A model generated the notes under the pieces. The model saw nothing but the letters and a program-made list of their open reading frames with translations, had not been told where the DNA came from and did not search any database. Positions 1 to 6,739 of a stretch of DNA of 7,140 bases are shown in pieces. The DNA comes from Deltaproteobacteria bacterium (GTDB lineage Bacteria > Desulfobacterota > Desulfarculia > Adiutricales > JAGVGV01): assembly GCA_020056895.1 (NCBI GenBank), contig JAGVGV010000326.1, forward strand, positions 1 to 7,140, given 5' to 3'. How positions within the stretch are numbered: the first letter of the stretch is position 1; each line of letters starts with the position of its first letter. Made by a program: the position numbers and the translations under genes.

Positions 1-744
1 CAACATGCGCGCCGCCAGCATCATGTCTCGCTGGATCAAGCGCTGCCGGGCCAGCCGCTCCAGGGTGCGGCCTACGCCCAAGCCGGGACCGTATTTCAGG
101 CCGTATTCCGCCAGCCTCAGGTTCACCTGCACCCCTTCCTCCAAGAAGGCTAGGTCCTCCTCGTCCAGGTCGTCGATAAACTCCAGAAGCCGGCTTACCG
201 GCAGGGTGCGCAGCCAGGCTTCCAGGTCGGAGCGGCCGTTACCGTCGGCTTCTCCCCCGGCCAGCAGCGGATGCCCGGTCACGGGTTCGTTGTTCAGGCG
301 GATGGAAACGATACGGTCATGCATGGTTTCAATGACCACCTCCGCCAGGTCCGGTCCGCTTTTGGCCCGGCAGCAGACGTACAAACCTTGCTTGTCTTCC
401 AAAAGATGAACCTCGACCCGGCCGGCCTTGACAAATTCCATGGCCCGGGCCACGGCCTGGTCATCAATGGGCTCCAGAACCTCCAAACGCAACCTGGGGT
501 CTCCACCCAAAGCCCCCAGGGCCGCGGCCCTGTCCAGGCCGGTCAGGCCGGCTGTGCCGGGAATGGCCGCGGCCAGGCCGTTCTTATACACGTTGGGATC
601 CAGCCAGACTTCCACGGAATCCACTTCCCGGGACGGCAGAACGGAGGCCGCCGCGGCCGCGGCCAGGGCCACCGCGGCCGGCTCGGTGCAACCCAGGGCC
701 GGAGCCACCTGTATCTTGAGAATGTCTTTCACGGTATAGGCCAT
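1..744 (-). CDS. UPF0597 / L-cysteine desulfidase-type (serine dehydratase alpha-like) protein, C-terminus cut by window edge
   Basis: The 248 codons in the window read MAYTVKDILKIQVAPALGCT onwards and stay open to base 1. The LGCTEP motif (residues 17-22, Cys19) followed by an alanine-rich helix, the DPNVYKNG segment near residues 49-56 and the AAIPGTAGLTGL stretch are hallmarks of UPF0597 proteins such as E. coli CyuA (YhaM). These are Fe-S-dependent enzymes that remove sulfide and ammonia from L-cysteine, or act as serine deaminases, to give pyruvate in the cytoplasm. Cys19 is a likely cluster ligand; the other expected cysteines lie in the missing C-terminal part. The family runs to about 430 residues, so just over half is visible. 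The ATG at 744 is supported by AAGGAG nine bases upstream (754-759). It follows the M20 gene after 76 bases with no convincing promoter or terminator between, so co-transcription is likely. Cysteine rather than serine as substrate is inference. Confidence 0.85.
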   Translation of the reverse strand, partial: MAYTVKDILKIQVAPALGCTEPAAVALAAAAAASVLPSREVDSVEVWLDPNVYKNGLAAAIPGTAGLTGLDRAAALGALGGDPRLRLEVLEPIDDQAVARAMEFVKAGRVEVHLLEDKQGLYVCCRAKSGPDLAEVVIETMHDRIVSIRLNNEPVTGHPLLAGGEADGNGRSDLEAWLRTLPVSRLLEFIDDLDEEDLAFLEEGVQVNLRLAEYGLKYGPGLGVGRTLERLARQRLIQRDMMLAARML

Positions 745-753
745 GGCCTGGTG

Positions 754-759
754 CTCCTT
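754..759 (-). promoter_or_regulatory. Ribosome binding site of the UPF0597 gene
   Basis: AAGGAG on the minus strand, nine bases before the ATG at 744-742. It fixes the start of a gene whose other end is outside the window. Confidence 0.7.
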
Positions 760-820
760 GATAGTCAACAGCCCGGGCCAGGTCGGTGAGCCTCCCCGGC
801 CGGTGGGCTGGTTTGGGTGG

Positions 821-2122
821 TTAGGTTCGACAGAGGGCCTGGACCAGGTCCGCAAAGTACTGGGCGCCCTGTTCCACGTTTTCCACGGAAATCTTTTCAT
901 CCAACCCGTGCACCATTTTCACATCGGCCATGTCTATCAAAACCGGGCAAAGTCCGTAGGACGGGACGCCCTGGTGTCTGAAAAACCGGGAATCCGAAGC
1001 CCCGAATACCAGGGATGGGGCCACCAGGGCCTCGGGGAATGCCTTTTGCATCAGATCGGCCAGAGTTGGAAAATCGCCGCCGTCCCAGATGGACTGGGTC
1101 GATTCGGTCACGGCCAGGGGTTCGATTGCAATGCCTTGGTCCCCGAGTCGTTCCCGGAGGTGGGCGATTTCGTCTTCGGCCCGGCGTCCCGGCAAAAGGC
1201 GGACGTCCAGATGGGCTTCGGCCCGGCTGGGTATGACATTGGATTTATCACCGGACTTCATCACGGTCAGGCTGTGGGTGTTCTTGAGCAAGGCCGAGAC
1301 CTGGGGCAACGCTGTCAGCCCGGATTGGCTGATGATGTTGACCAGGGTCTCCGGTCGGCCATCCTCGAGGTATGGGCCGAGAAAACTCCAACTCCGGCCC
1401 AGACGCCGAAAATATTCTGCCACAATGGGGGTGACCGTAAGCGGGTCGTCCTGAGCCATCAGGCGGGCCAGGGCCTGGGTCAGCTTTTCCAGGGCATTGT
1501 CACCGTGGGGCAGGGAACCATGACCCGGAGGGCCGGTGCGGGTCAGTTTGAGCCAGCAGATACCCTTTTCCGCCGCGGAAATCATGGCCACCGGACGGTC
1601 CGGCAACAGCCCCTTGACCACGTATCCCCCCTCGTTGAGCACCAGGCCGGCCTTGAAATCCTCGGGATGATGCTCCAACAGCCATTTGGCTCCCCAGGCG
1701 CCGCCCATCTCCTCGTCGGCCACGGCCAAAAACACCAGGTCCCGGTTGGGCTTGAGCCCCTGCCTTTTCAAATTCAGCACGGCCATCAGTTCCATGATGC
1801 CCTGGCCCTTCATGTCCAGGGCGCCGCGGCCGTGGACAAACCCGTCCTTGACCTCGCCGCCAAAGGGATCGAAAGACCACTCCGCCGGATCGGCCGGCGC
1901 CACGTCAATATGGTTGAGAAGGATCAGGGGCGGCCTTTCCCCGGAGCCGGGTATTTCAGCCCGTAGCGAGGCCCGGCCCGGCCGCGGTTCGTAGGTCCGG
2001 TAGGCTATTCCTTCCCGGTCCAGAATCCGGGCCAGGAATTCCACCCCTCGGTCCTCGCGGCCGGGCGGGTTGGTGGTGTCGATACCGAGGTACTGGGAAA
2101 GCAATTCAACGGCTTCGGACAT
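821..2122 (-). CDS. M20-family metallohydrolase (PM20D1/CPS1-like peptidase or N-acyl amino acid deacylase)
   Basis: A 433-residue cytoplasmic enzyme with no signal peptide. The di-zinc M20 signature is complete: HIDVAP at 71-76 (His71; Asp73 steers it), GRGALDMKG at 98-106 (Asp103 bridging metal), ADEEMGG at 135-141 (Glu137 general base, Glu138 metal ligand), NEGG at 163-166 (Glu164, third acidic ligand position) and VHG at 404-406 (His405, last metal ligand). GPPGHGS at 197-203 with His201 marks the dimerisation domain, roughly residues 188-305. The stretch around WSFDPFGGEVKDGFVHGRG and the EKG following NEGG resemble the CPS1/PM20D1 carboxypeptidase and N-acyl amino acid hydrolase branch rather than N-carbamoylases or DapE. 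Length is normal. The start at 2122 has AAGGAGG seven bases upstream and lies two bases after the stop of the small membrane gene, so translation is coupled. The substrate (dipeptide, N-acyl or N-carbamoyl amino acid) cannot be decided here. Confidence 0.93.
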   Translation of the reverse strand: MSEAVELLSQYLGIDTTNPPGREDRGVEFLARILDREGIAYRTYEPRPGRASLRAEIPGSGERPPLILLNHIDVAPADPAEWSFDPFGGEVKDGFVHGRGALDMKGQGIMELMAVLNLKRQGLKPNRDLVFLAVADEEMGGAWGAKWLLEHHPEDFKAGLVLNEGGYVVKGLLPDRPVAMISAAEKGICWLKLTRTGPPGHGSLPHGDNALEKLTQALARLMAQDDPLTVTPIVAEYFRRLGRSWSFLGPYLEDGRPETLVNIISQSGLTALPQVSALLKNTHSLTVMKSGDKSNVIPSRAEAHLDVRLLPGRRAEDEIAHLRERLGDQGIAIEPLAVTESTQSIWDGGDFPTLADLMQKAFPEALVAPSLVFGASDSRFFRHQGVPSYGLCPVLIDMADVKMVHGLDEKISVENVEQGAQYFADLVQALCRT

Positions 2123-2124
2123 GA

Positions 2125-2406
2125 CTAGGCCTCCTTCTGGCCGAGAACGGCAAATGGGGTTTGAATAACACCTCCAGCCTTCTGGAAACTAACACGGATG
2201 GCCATCTGGGTAAGGGCGGTCAGAAAAAGCATGAAAAAAACGAGTAGGCTGCCGGGGACGATACCCTGGCGTACGCCCTTGAAAATCATGGCCGGCGAAA
2301 AATAGAACATGGTTACTGGAAAGGCCAGAAAGGCCATCAGAATAAGGAGGCGCCGCGGACGCTGCCGCCCGGTCATAATGGTCATGAGTGGATCAGTGTT
2401 GTTCAT
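2125..2406 (-). CDS. Small membrane protein resembling the N-terminus of 4Fe-4S membrane proteins, without cysteines
   Basis: 93 residues starting MNNTDPLMTIMTGRQRPRRL. Two hydrophobic segments are visible, about residues 21-39 (LLILMAFLAFPVTMFYFSP) and 50-70, preceded by the basic RQRPRR stretch, so the N-terminus is probably cytoplasmic. The pattern FPVTMFYFSP followed by I..G..QGIVPGS and a hydrophobic FLTAL resembles the first part of NapH/YccM-like membrane proteins with 4Fe-4S domains. In those, this region runs into a GR.WCGW.CP iron-sulfur motif; here it continues as TQMAIRVSFQKAGGVIQ with no cysteine and then stops. The start was set at 2406 because AAGGAG sits nine bases upstream; a TTG at 2430 in the same frame lies before that site and is unlikely. 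A sigma-70-like promoter lies just upstream. It may be a shortened paralogue or a membrane partner of the M20 enzyme; function unknown. Confidence 0.72.
   Translation of the reverse strand: MNNTDPLMTIMTGRQRPRRLLILMAFLAFPVTMFYFSPAMIFKGVRQGIVPGSLLVFFMLFLTALTQMAIRVSFQKAGGVIQTPFAVLGQKEA
2130..2136 (-). promoter_or_regulatory. Ribosome binding site of the M20 gene, embedded in the end of the small membrane gene
   Basis: AAGGAGG (minus strand) forms the penultimate lysine and glutamate codons of the small membrane gene and lies seven bases before the M20 ATG. With only two bases between stop and start, ribosomes ending the small protein can restart directly, which indicates coupled expression and selection to keep the small frame intact. 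Confidence 0.7.
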
Positions 2407-2415
2407 GGTCTCAGT

Positions 2416-2421
2416 CTCCTT
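2416..2421 (-). promoter_or_regulatory. Ribosome binding site that fixes the start of the small membrane gene
   Basis: AAGGAG on the minus strand with a nine-base spacer to the ATG at 2406-2404. It lies downstream of the in-frame TTG at 2430-2428, which argues against the longer 101-residue reading. Confidence 0.65.
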
Positions 2422-2453
2422 AACGTCCAATCGCCTTGAATTCCGTCGTCGAA

Positions 2454-2482
2454 ATTATTTGGAGGCTCCCGCAAAATGTCGA
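2454..2482 (-). promoter_or_regulatory. Sigma-70-type promoter for the small membrane protein / M20 / UPF0597 group
   Basis: On the minus strand TCGACA (2482-2477) and AATAAT (2459-2454) are separated by exactly 17 bases; each hexamer has one mismatch to TTGACA and TATAAT. Transcription would start near 2447, giving a leader of about 40 bases that contains the AAGGAG site. It lies in the 215-base gap behind the enoyl-CoA hydratase gene, the longest gap between genes left of the transporter, where a new transcription unit is expected. No operator-like dyad overlaps it clearly. Confidence 0.5.
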
Positions 2483-2621
2483 ATATGGCCCGCGGTCGAG
2501 GAAAGCGGGGAATCGCATCCACGGGAGCACTTCCGGTATTTCGAGGACCGCGATTCGATCCTGATGCTTGTCCGCCCCTGGCGGATAGAGATCGGGCCAG
2601 AGAGAGCCTTTTGCCGAGGCC

Positions 2622-3419
2622 TCATTTGGTGAAAACCGGCCTTCGCTTTTCCAAGAACGCCTTGGCGCCCTCCGCCATTTCACCGTTCTCCGCCAATTGG
2701 GCGAGACATTGGCGTTCAATCAGCAGTCCTTCGGCCAGGGAAACATCCAGCCCTTCATTGATCGACTTTTTTGCGGCCCGCACCGCGGCCGGGCTACGCT
2801 CTGCTATCCGGTCCGCCAGACCCATGCTTTCCTCCATCAGAAGGTCAGGAGCCACGATACGGTCCACCAGACCCAGTCGATACGCTTCGGCGGCGCCAAT
2901 TACTTCACCCGAGTAAATGAGCCTTTTGGCCCGGCCGGGCCCCAGCAACCGGGGAGCGCGTTGGGTTCCACCAGCTCCCGGGATTATTCCCAACTTGACT
3001 TCCGGCAGGCCGAAGGTGGCGGATTCCGAGGCAATACGGATGTCACAGGCCAGGGCCAATTCCGTGCCGCCGCCCAGAGCAAGGCCGTTGACCGCGGCGA
3101 TTACCGGGCATTCCAACTCGGCCACAAGGTTCAGCATCTCCTGAACTCTGGCCACAAACCGGTAACCGTCCCCGGCTGTTTTAGCTTCCAGAAAGATATT
3201 TATGTCAGCGCCACCCTGAAACACCTTCCCGACTCCGGTGACCACCACCGCCCGTAACCTGGCTCCATGAAGTTCCTTAAACGATGTCTCGAAATCGGCC
3301 ATCATCGAGAAGGTGTAGGTGTTGAATGGCGGGTTATCCAAAGTTACCAGGGCGATTTCGTTTTCCACTTCATAACGGACCTTGCGTGTTTCGACCATCG
3401 GCTCCTTTTTTCCTTCCAT
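2622..3419 (-). CDS. Enoyl-CoA hydratase/isomerase (crotonase family)
   Basis: 265 residues, the usual length for a single-domain crotonase. The oxyanion-hole segment FQGGADI is at 67-73. The core reads NGLALGGGTELALACDIRIA (111-130), then FGLPEVKLGIIPGAGGTQR (136-154). Glu120 and Glu140 correspond to the two catalytic glutamates of rat mitochondrial enoyl-CoA hydratase (Glu144 and Glu164), so hydration of trans-2-enoyl-CoA to 3-hydroxyacyl-CoA in beta-oxidation is the best guess; isomerases and other acyl-CoA lyases share this fold. The ATG at 3419 has GAGG seven bases upstream; a second ATG at 3398 has AAGGAG only three bases before it and is less likely. It follows the acyl-CoA synthetase by 103 bases with no clear promoter, so it probably belongs to the same transcript, and supplies the step after CoA activation and oxidation. 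No acyl-CoA dehydrogenase, hydroxyacyl-CoA dehydrogenase or thiolase is in the window. Confidence 0.93.
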   Translation of the reverse strand: MEGKKEPMVETRKVRYEVENEIALVTLDNPPFNTYTFSMMADFETSFKELHGARLRAVVVTGVGKVFQGGADINIFLEAKTAGDGYRFVARVQEMLNLVAELECPVIAAVNGLALGGGTELALACDIRIASESATFGLPEVKLGIIPGAGGTQRAPRLLGPGRAKRLIYSGEVIGAAEAYRLGLVDRIVAPDLLMEESMGLADRIAERSPAAVRAAKKSINEGLDVSLAEGLLIERQCLAQLAENGEMAEGAKAFLEKRRPVFTK

Positions 3420-3522
3420 TGCTTTTCCTCACACCGACTTCTTGAAAACGGCGCTGGGCCCTTCACAGGCCGCGGGTCGGCGCACCTCCACCTATCCGGT
3501 ACAGTTCCTGGGTTCGTCCGGG

Positions 3523-5364
3523 CTACTCGTAAAGGGCATCCAAGCGTTTCGCGAAACGCTTGGCAACAATTCGTTTTTTTATTTTCATGGTCGGAGTTAT
3601 TTCATCTTCTTCAATGGTCAGGTCGCGTTCCAGGAGCAGAAAATCCACTATTTTTTCCTGCTTGAACAGCCCTTGATTACGTTCCTCCACCACCGATTTG
3701 ACGAAATCCCTGATTTTAACACTTCCCGCGACCAAGGAATACTGCTCGCCGGCCGATGCGCCCCTGGGCAAATCGATGTCCAACTTTGCGGCCAGACTTG
3801 TAATTGCGCCCGGATCGAGGGTCAACAAGGCAGTCAGGTATTTCCTGCCGTCACCGTAAACCAGGACCTGGGAAAAACAGCCGCTTTCCTTGATGTGGTT
3901 TTCAATCTTTTGAGGGGCAATGTTCTTTCCGTTGGAGGTGACGATAATATCCTTTTTACGTCCGGTAATAGTGATAAAACCGTCCTGGTCCATGGCCCCA
4001 AGGTCGCCCGATTTGAACCACCCGTCCGCGGTCAAGGCTGCCGCCGTTTCATCGGGTTGGTTCAAGTAGGCCGCCATTACGTTGGGCCCCCGGTTTTCAA
4101 TTTCACCATCCGCCGCCAAACGGGTTTCGCTAGGCGCACCGGGCCAGTGGCCCTGGGGAAATGGAACTCCAACCGTCCCCGGCTTGACGCGGCCCGGATA
4201 ATTGGTGATGGTCCCGATGGTCTCGGTCGTGCCGTACAATTCGTATACAGGCAGACCCGCGGCAAAAAAGAATTCCGTAACTTCCCTGGGAATGGCTGCT
4301 CCGCCGCCATAGAAAAACTTCATACGGCCGCCAAAAAGCCGATGAACGGCGGCAAAGGGATCATCGGCCATCATGGCTTCGAAAGCCCGCCGGTTCTCCT
4401 GTCCCGCCTCGATCCCCAACAGGTCCTGGTTGACACGAATGAACTTGGCCAGGCTTAAGGCCCGATCGAAACCGGCCTTGGCCCGGGCCCCTCCGGAAGC
4501 CGCCATGTTCATGATGCCGCTGTAAACCTTTTCCAGGAGTCGGGGGGCGGTTCGATTCATATTGGGTTTGAGTTCCTGAAAATCACCCAAAAGCCCCTGC
4601 ATGTCGCCGCGAAAATACCCAATGACCATGTCGCCGCGATACAAGTGAGGAAAGAAACCTCCAAACCGTTCAAAAACATGGGCCATGGGCAGATAGGACA
4701 AATCAAGCAAGCCCGGTTCCAAGGGGTATGTTTCCAGGGCCGCCGTATACATGATGGCCCCGTGATTGTGCAGCGCGCCCTTGGGTGTGCCGGTGGTCCC
4801 GCTGGTGTAAATTACCGTGGCCGGGTCCTGATGGGTCAGACCGGCAATGGTGTCGTAAAAAGCCTGACCACGGCGGTCGCGGGCTTGGACGCCCAACTCC
4901 AAAAAATCGTCCATCTTCACGCAGAGGGGGCGATCATCCGTATCATTGTTAAACACGATTAGGTGCTCTAGGCTGGGCATGAGGTCCTTGGCCTTCAGTA
5001 ATTCGTTTCTTTGGAAGGCGCCTTCGACAAAAACCACCCGAGCCTCCAAATCCTTGACGATGTAGGATGCGTCCCCGGCCAATAGAGTGGGATATATGGC
5101 CCCGGTGAGGGCGCCGATGGACATTATGGCCAGATCAGCCATGCCCCACTCGGCACAGGTCGAAGACATGATGCAGACCCGGGAGCCCTTTGTAATCCCC
5201 AATTCCAGCAAGGCTGAGGCCATGATTTCGACCGTTTCCCCGTATTGCCGCCAAGTGATGTCCTGCCATTGGCCGCCCTTAAAACGTTTCACAAAAACGC
5301 TGTCCCCGTTGGCCAGGACCTTTTCCTGAAACACCTTGACTATGGTTCTATCCATAATGCCCAT
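3523..5364 (-). CDS. Long-chain fatty acid--CoA ligase (AMP-forming acyl-CoA synthetase)
   Basis: 613 residues, typical of the FadD15-like long-chain branch of the ANL superfamily. The ATP-binding loop VIYTSGTTGTPKG is at 184-196, the YLPMAHVFER segment at 224-233, the APRLLEKVYSGI segment at 273-284, YGTTE at 377-381, WFKSGDLG at 449-456 (Asp454 binds the ribose), GRKKD at 468-472 (Arg469), NGKNIAP at 478-484, and PTMK with the catalytic Lys594 close to the C-terminus. All key residues are present, so it should activate a free fatty or other carboxylic acid to its acyl-CoA via an acyl-adenylate. It starts 12 bases behind the transporter stop, with GGAG six bases before the ATG, so the two are in one operon; the product would feed the downstream enoyl-CoA hydratase. 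There is no signal peptide. A perfect 24-bp palindrome lies in its final codons. The chain length of the substrate cannot be read from the sequence. Confidence 0.94.
   Translation of the reverse strand: MGIMDRTIVKVFQEKVLANGDSVFVKRFKGGQWQDITWRQYGETVEIMASALLELGITKGSRVCIMSSTCAEWGMADLAIMSIGALTGAIYPTLLAGDASYIVKDLEARVVFVEGAFQRNELLKAKDLMPSLEHLIVFNNDTDDRPLCVKMDDFLELGVQARDRRGQAFYDTIAGLTHQDPATVIYTSGTTGTPKGALHNHGAIMYTAALETYPLEPGLLDLSYLPMAHVFERFGGFFPHLYRGDMVIGYFRGDMQGLLGDFQELKPNMNRTAPRLLEKVYSGIMNMAASGGARAKAGFDRALSLAKFIRVNQDLLGIEAGQENRRAFEAMMADDPFAAVHRLFGGRMKFFYGGGAAIPREVTEFFFAAGLPVYELYGTTETIGTITNYPGRVKPGTVGVPFPQGHWPGAPSETRLAADGEIENRGPNVMAAYLNQPDETAAALTADGWFKSGDLGAMDQDGFITITGRKKDIIVTSNGKNIAPQKIENHIKESGCFSQVLVYGDGRKYLTALLTLDPGAITSLAAKLDIDLPRGASAGEQYSLVAGSVKIRDFVKSVVEERNQGLFKQEKIVDFLLLERDLTIEEDEITPTMKIKKRIVAKRFAKRLDALYE
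3540..3563. repeat. Perfect 24-bp palindrome inside the end of the acyl-CoA synthetase gene
   Basis: CCAAGCGTTTCG is followed directly by its exact reverse complement. It encodes the AKRFAKRLD region, ending five codons before the stop. As RNA it could form a 10-bp stem with a CGCG loop. On the minus strand no T-run follows, so it is not a standard intrinsic terminator; the T-run on the plus strand begins ten bases beyond it and no plus-strand gene is present. Confidence 0.8.
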
Positions 5365-5376
5365 GATCTACTCCGT

Positions 5377-6594
5377 TTATTGCATCACCGCGGACACCGA
5401 GCCCACGCAATTCAGTATGAAAGCGATTATCAAGCCGAGGTTGAACCACCGGGAGTTGGTATACTCACCCATGATCGATTTCCTGTTGCCCACGATCAGG
5501 TAAACCAGGATGACCGCCGGTCCGGCCAGCAGGAAGACCACCATGGCCAGGACCATGTACTTCATGGCCGGCAGCCCGCTCAAGAACGGTCCCAGGGCGC
5601 CTACCAGGATGCTGCCAAACAGCAGGATTTTGAATTTTAAGTTGTTCAGGTCCGGTGGCAGGCCGACCATGTCCGCCACCATGTAGCACATGATGGTGGC
5701 CAGGGCCCCCAGGGTAGAAAATATGGCCCCGAACAGACCCAGGAGGAACAGCCACTTGGAAAGGCTGCCCACCAGAGGCTCCAGGCCCTTGGCCGCGTCA
5801 ATGGCGGAATTTACCTCGATACCCTGTGGATGCAGCACGGCCGCCCCGGTTATATAAATACCCACACTGAATATTCCGAACAGAACGCCATAAAAGAAAA
5901 TCTGGTCCAGTTTCATGCGCGGAATATATTCCGGGCTGTCCCAGCCTTTGTTGCGAACCAGGTAGGAATAGGCCAGGGCCACTGTGCCGACCGCCGATCC
6001 GCCCATGATCCCGCCAAAGGCCAGCAACCCGGTTTTATCAAACGGAACAAAGGGAACCATGCCCATGGCAGCCTGGGAGAAGGAAATATCCACTACAAAC
6101 AGGTTGATCAAAAACAACAGGGCCATGCCCGTGGTCATCACGGAACAGAGAAATACCACCCACTTGAACCCGAATGAGAATATGACGGCTGCGGCCAGGA
6201 TGATCACTGGAACAATCACCGTGTTCATGATCCCCTCAAGGTTGGGCAGCATCAATGACACGGTGTGCCCCAGCAGTTTGCCTTCGATGGTAATGACGAA
6301 ATATCCGGCCAGGGCCATCCAGGCAAACAGGGGGTAGGCAAAATAAGGATGGGTATAGTCACGAATCACCTGAAAGCCTGTCTTGCCGGTGACAGCGTAG
6401 ACCTTGCCGCCGATCAGGGCCACGACGGCGCCGAGAAACCCACTGGCTACCACCATCCAGAGAATTTTATAACCAAGATGGGAGCCGCCCATAATGCAGG
6501 AAGCCACCGTACCCGGCCCCATGGATGAAGCCACCAGAATCGCCGCCGGACCAACCATGGTCAATTTTTTCAGCAAACCTGTTTCACCGTGCAT
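5377..6594 (-). CDS. Nramp-fold membrane transporter with divergent substrate site
   Basis: 405 residues with about eleven hydrophobic segments (near 13-34, 44-65, 83-103, 123-143, 147-168, 188-211, 233-254, 280-303, 321-340, 345-367, 384-402), the Nramp topology. The opening, with GPAA, then GPGT (26-29), GGSHLGYKILW (36-46) and later VTGKTG (68-73), matches the start of Nramp metal transporters. However, the metal-binding DPGN of helix 1 is GPGT here. Alignment by eye of helix 6 (GIMGGSAVGTVALAYSYLV, 195-213) to the usual GI.GA.VMPH... places Val202 and Thr204 at the metal-binding Met and His. Automated annotation will probably say divalent metal transporter, but the residues argue for a different cargo. 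The start at 6594 has AAGGAG five bases upstream. The acyl-CoA ligase follows 12 bases after its stop, which would fit uptake of an organic acid (inference). A 283-base leader region rich in dyads precedes it. Confidence 0.85.
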   Translation of the reverse strand: MHGETGLLKKLTMVGPAAILVASSMGPGTVASCIMGGSHLGYKILWMVVASGFLGAVVALIGGKVYAVTGKTGFQVIRDYTHPYFAYPLFAWMALAGYFVITIEGKLLGHTVSLMLPNLEGIMNTVIVPVIILAAAVIFSFGFKWVVFLCSVMTTGMALLFLINLFVVDISFSQAAMGMVPFVPFDKTGLLAFGGIMGGSAVGTVALAYSYLVRNKGWDSPEYIPRMKLDQIFFYGVLFGIFSVGIYITGAAVLHPQGIEVNSAIDAAKGLEPLVGSLSKWLFLLGLFGAIFSTLGALATIMCYMVADMVGLPPDLNNLKFKILLFGSILVGALGPFLSGLPAMKYMVLAMVVFLLAGPAVILVYLIVGNRKSIMGEYTNSRWFNLGLIIAFILNCVGSVSAVMQ

Positions 6595-6599
6595 GGATG

Positions 6600-6605
6600 C
6601 TCCTT
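6600..6605 (-). promoter_or_regulatory. Ribosome binding site of the transporter gene
   Basis: AAGGAG on the minus strand, five bases before the ATG at 6594-6592. The spacing is slightly short but usable, and no better start lies nearby. Confidence 0.6.
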
Positions 6606-6623
6606 GTAATACCTTCGTTACAC

Positions 6624-6640
6624 CCCGGCTAACCGCCGGG
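6624..6640 (-). other. GC-rich hairpin in the leader of the transporter gene
   Basis: CCCGGC, a five-base loop and GCCGGG form a perfect 6-bp stem that ends 29 bases before the transporter start. No T-run follows on the minus strand, so it is not an intrinsic terminator. A second, weaker dyad (TCCGC/GCGGA, 6665-6680) lies just upstream. These could shape the leader RNA; a role is not shown. Confidence 0.4.
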
Positions 6641-6706
6641 TGGTTGGTGTTCGTTCCCTATTTTTCCGCTACCCGGCGGATGAGCCCCACAGGCCTGGTT
6701 ACTTGA

Positions 6707-6739
6707 GTGCGGCCGGCACGCCGACGCGCCATGCCGCAC
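6707..6739 (-). other. Long two-part hairpin abutting the 101-base inverted-repeat element
   Basis: Read on the minus strand, GTGCGGC (6739-6733) pairs with GCCGCAC (6713-6707). Inside it GGCGCG (6730-6725) pairs with CGTGCC (6720-6715) around a TCGG tetraloop, with one T-G pair that would be A-C on the other strand. Thirteen base pairs in total with a small internal loop (two bases against one). It shares two bases with the end of the neighbouring 16-bp stem. Confidence 0.5.

Noticed and set aside
743..1966. Plus-strand open frame of 407 codons
   Set aside because: It lies antisense to the M20 gene, which has full family motifs and a ribosome site. The plus frame shows no recognisable domain and follows from the skewed codon usage of the real gene.
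2571..2585. Dyad TCCGCC-CCT-GGCGGA after the enoyl-CoA hydratase stop, as a terminator
   Set aside because: Only a 6-bp stem, located 37 bases past the stop, and no T-run follows on the minus strand. A factor-dependent end is possible but not shown.
2420..2719. Minus-strand open frame of 99 codons overlapping the end of the hydratase gene
   Set aside because: It overlaps the hydratase in another frame, covers the promoter region, and has no family resemblance or clear ribosome site.
3544..3559. Palindrome core GCGTTTCGCGAAACGC as a parS (ParB) site
   Set aside because: parS has four bases between the GTTTC and GAAAC halves; here only two, so the spacing does not fit.
3540..3580. 24-bp palindrome plus downstream T-run as a plus-strand intrinsic terminator
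   Set aside because: The T-run begins ten bases after the stem rather than directly, and there is no plus-strand gene for it to terminate.
3382..4458. Plus-strand open frame of 358 codons
   Set aside because: Antisense to the acyl-CoA synthetase and hydratase genes, with no family signature.
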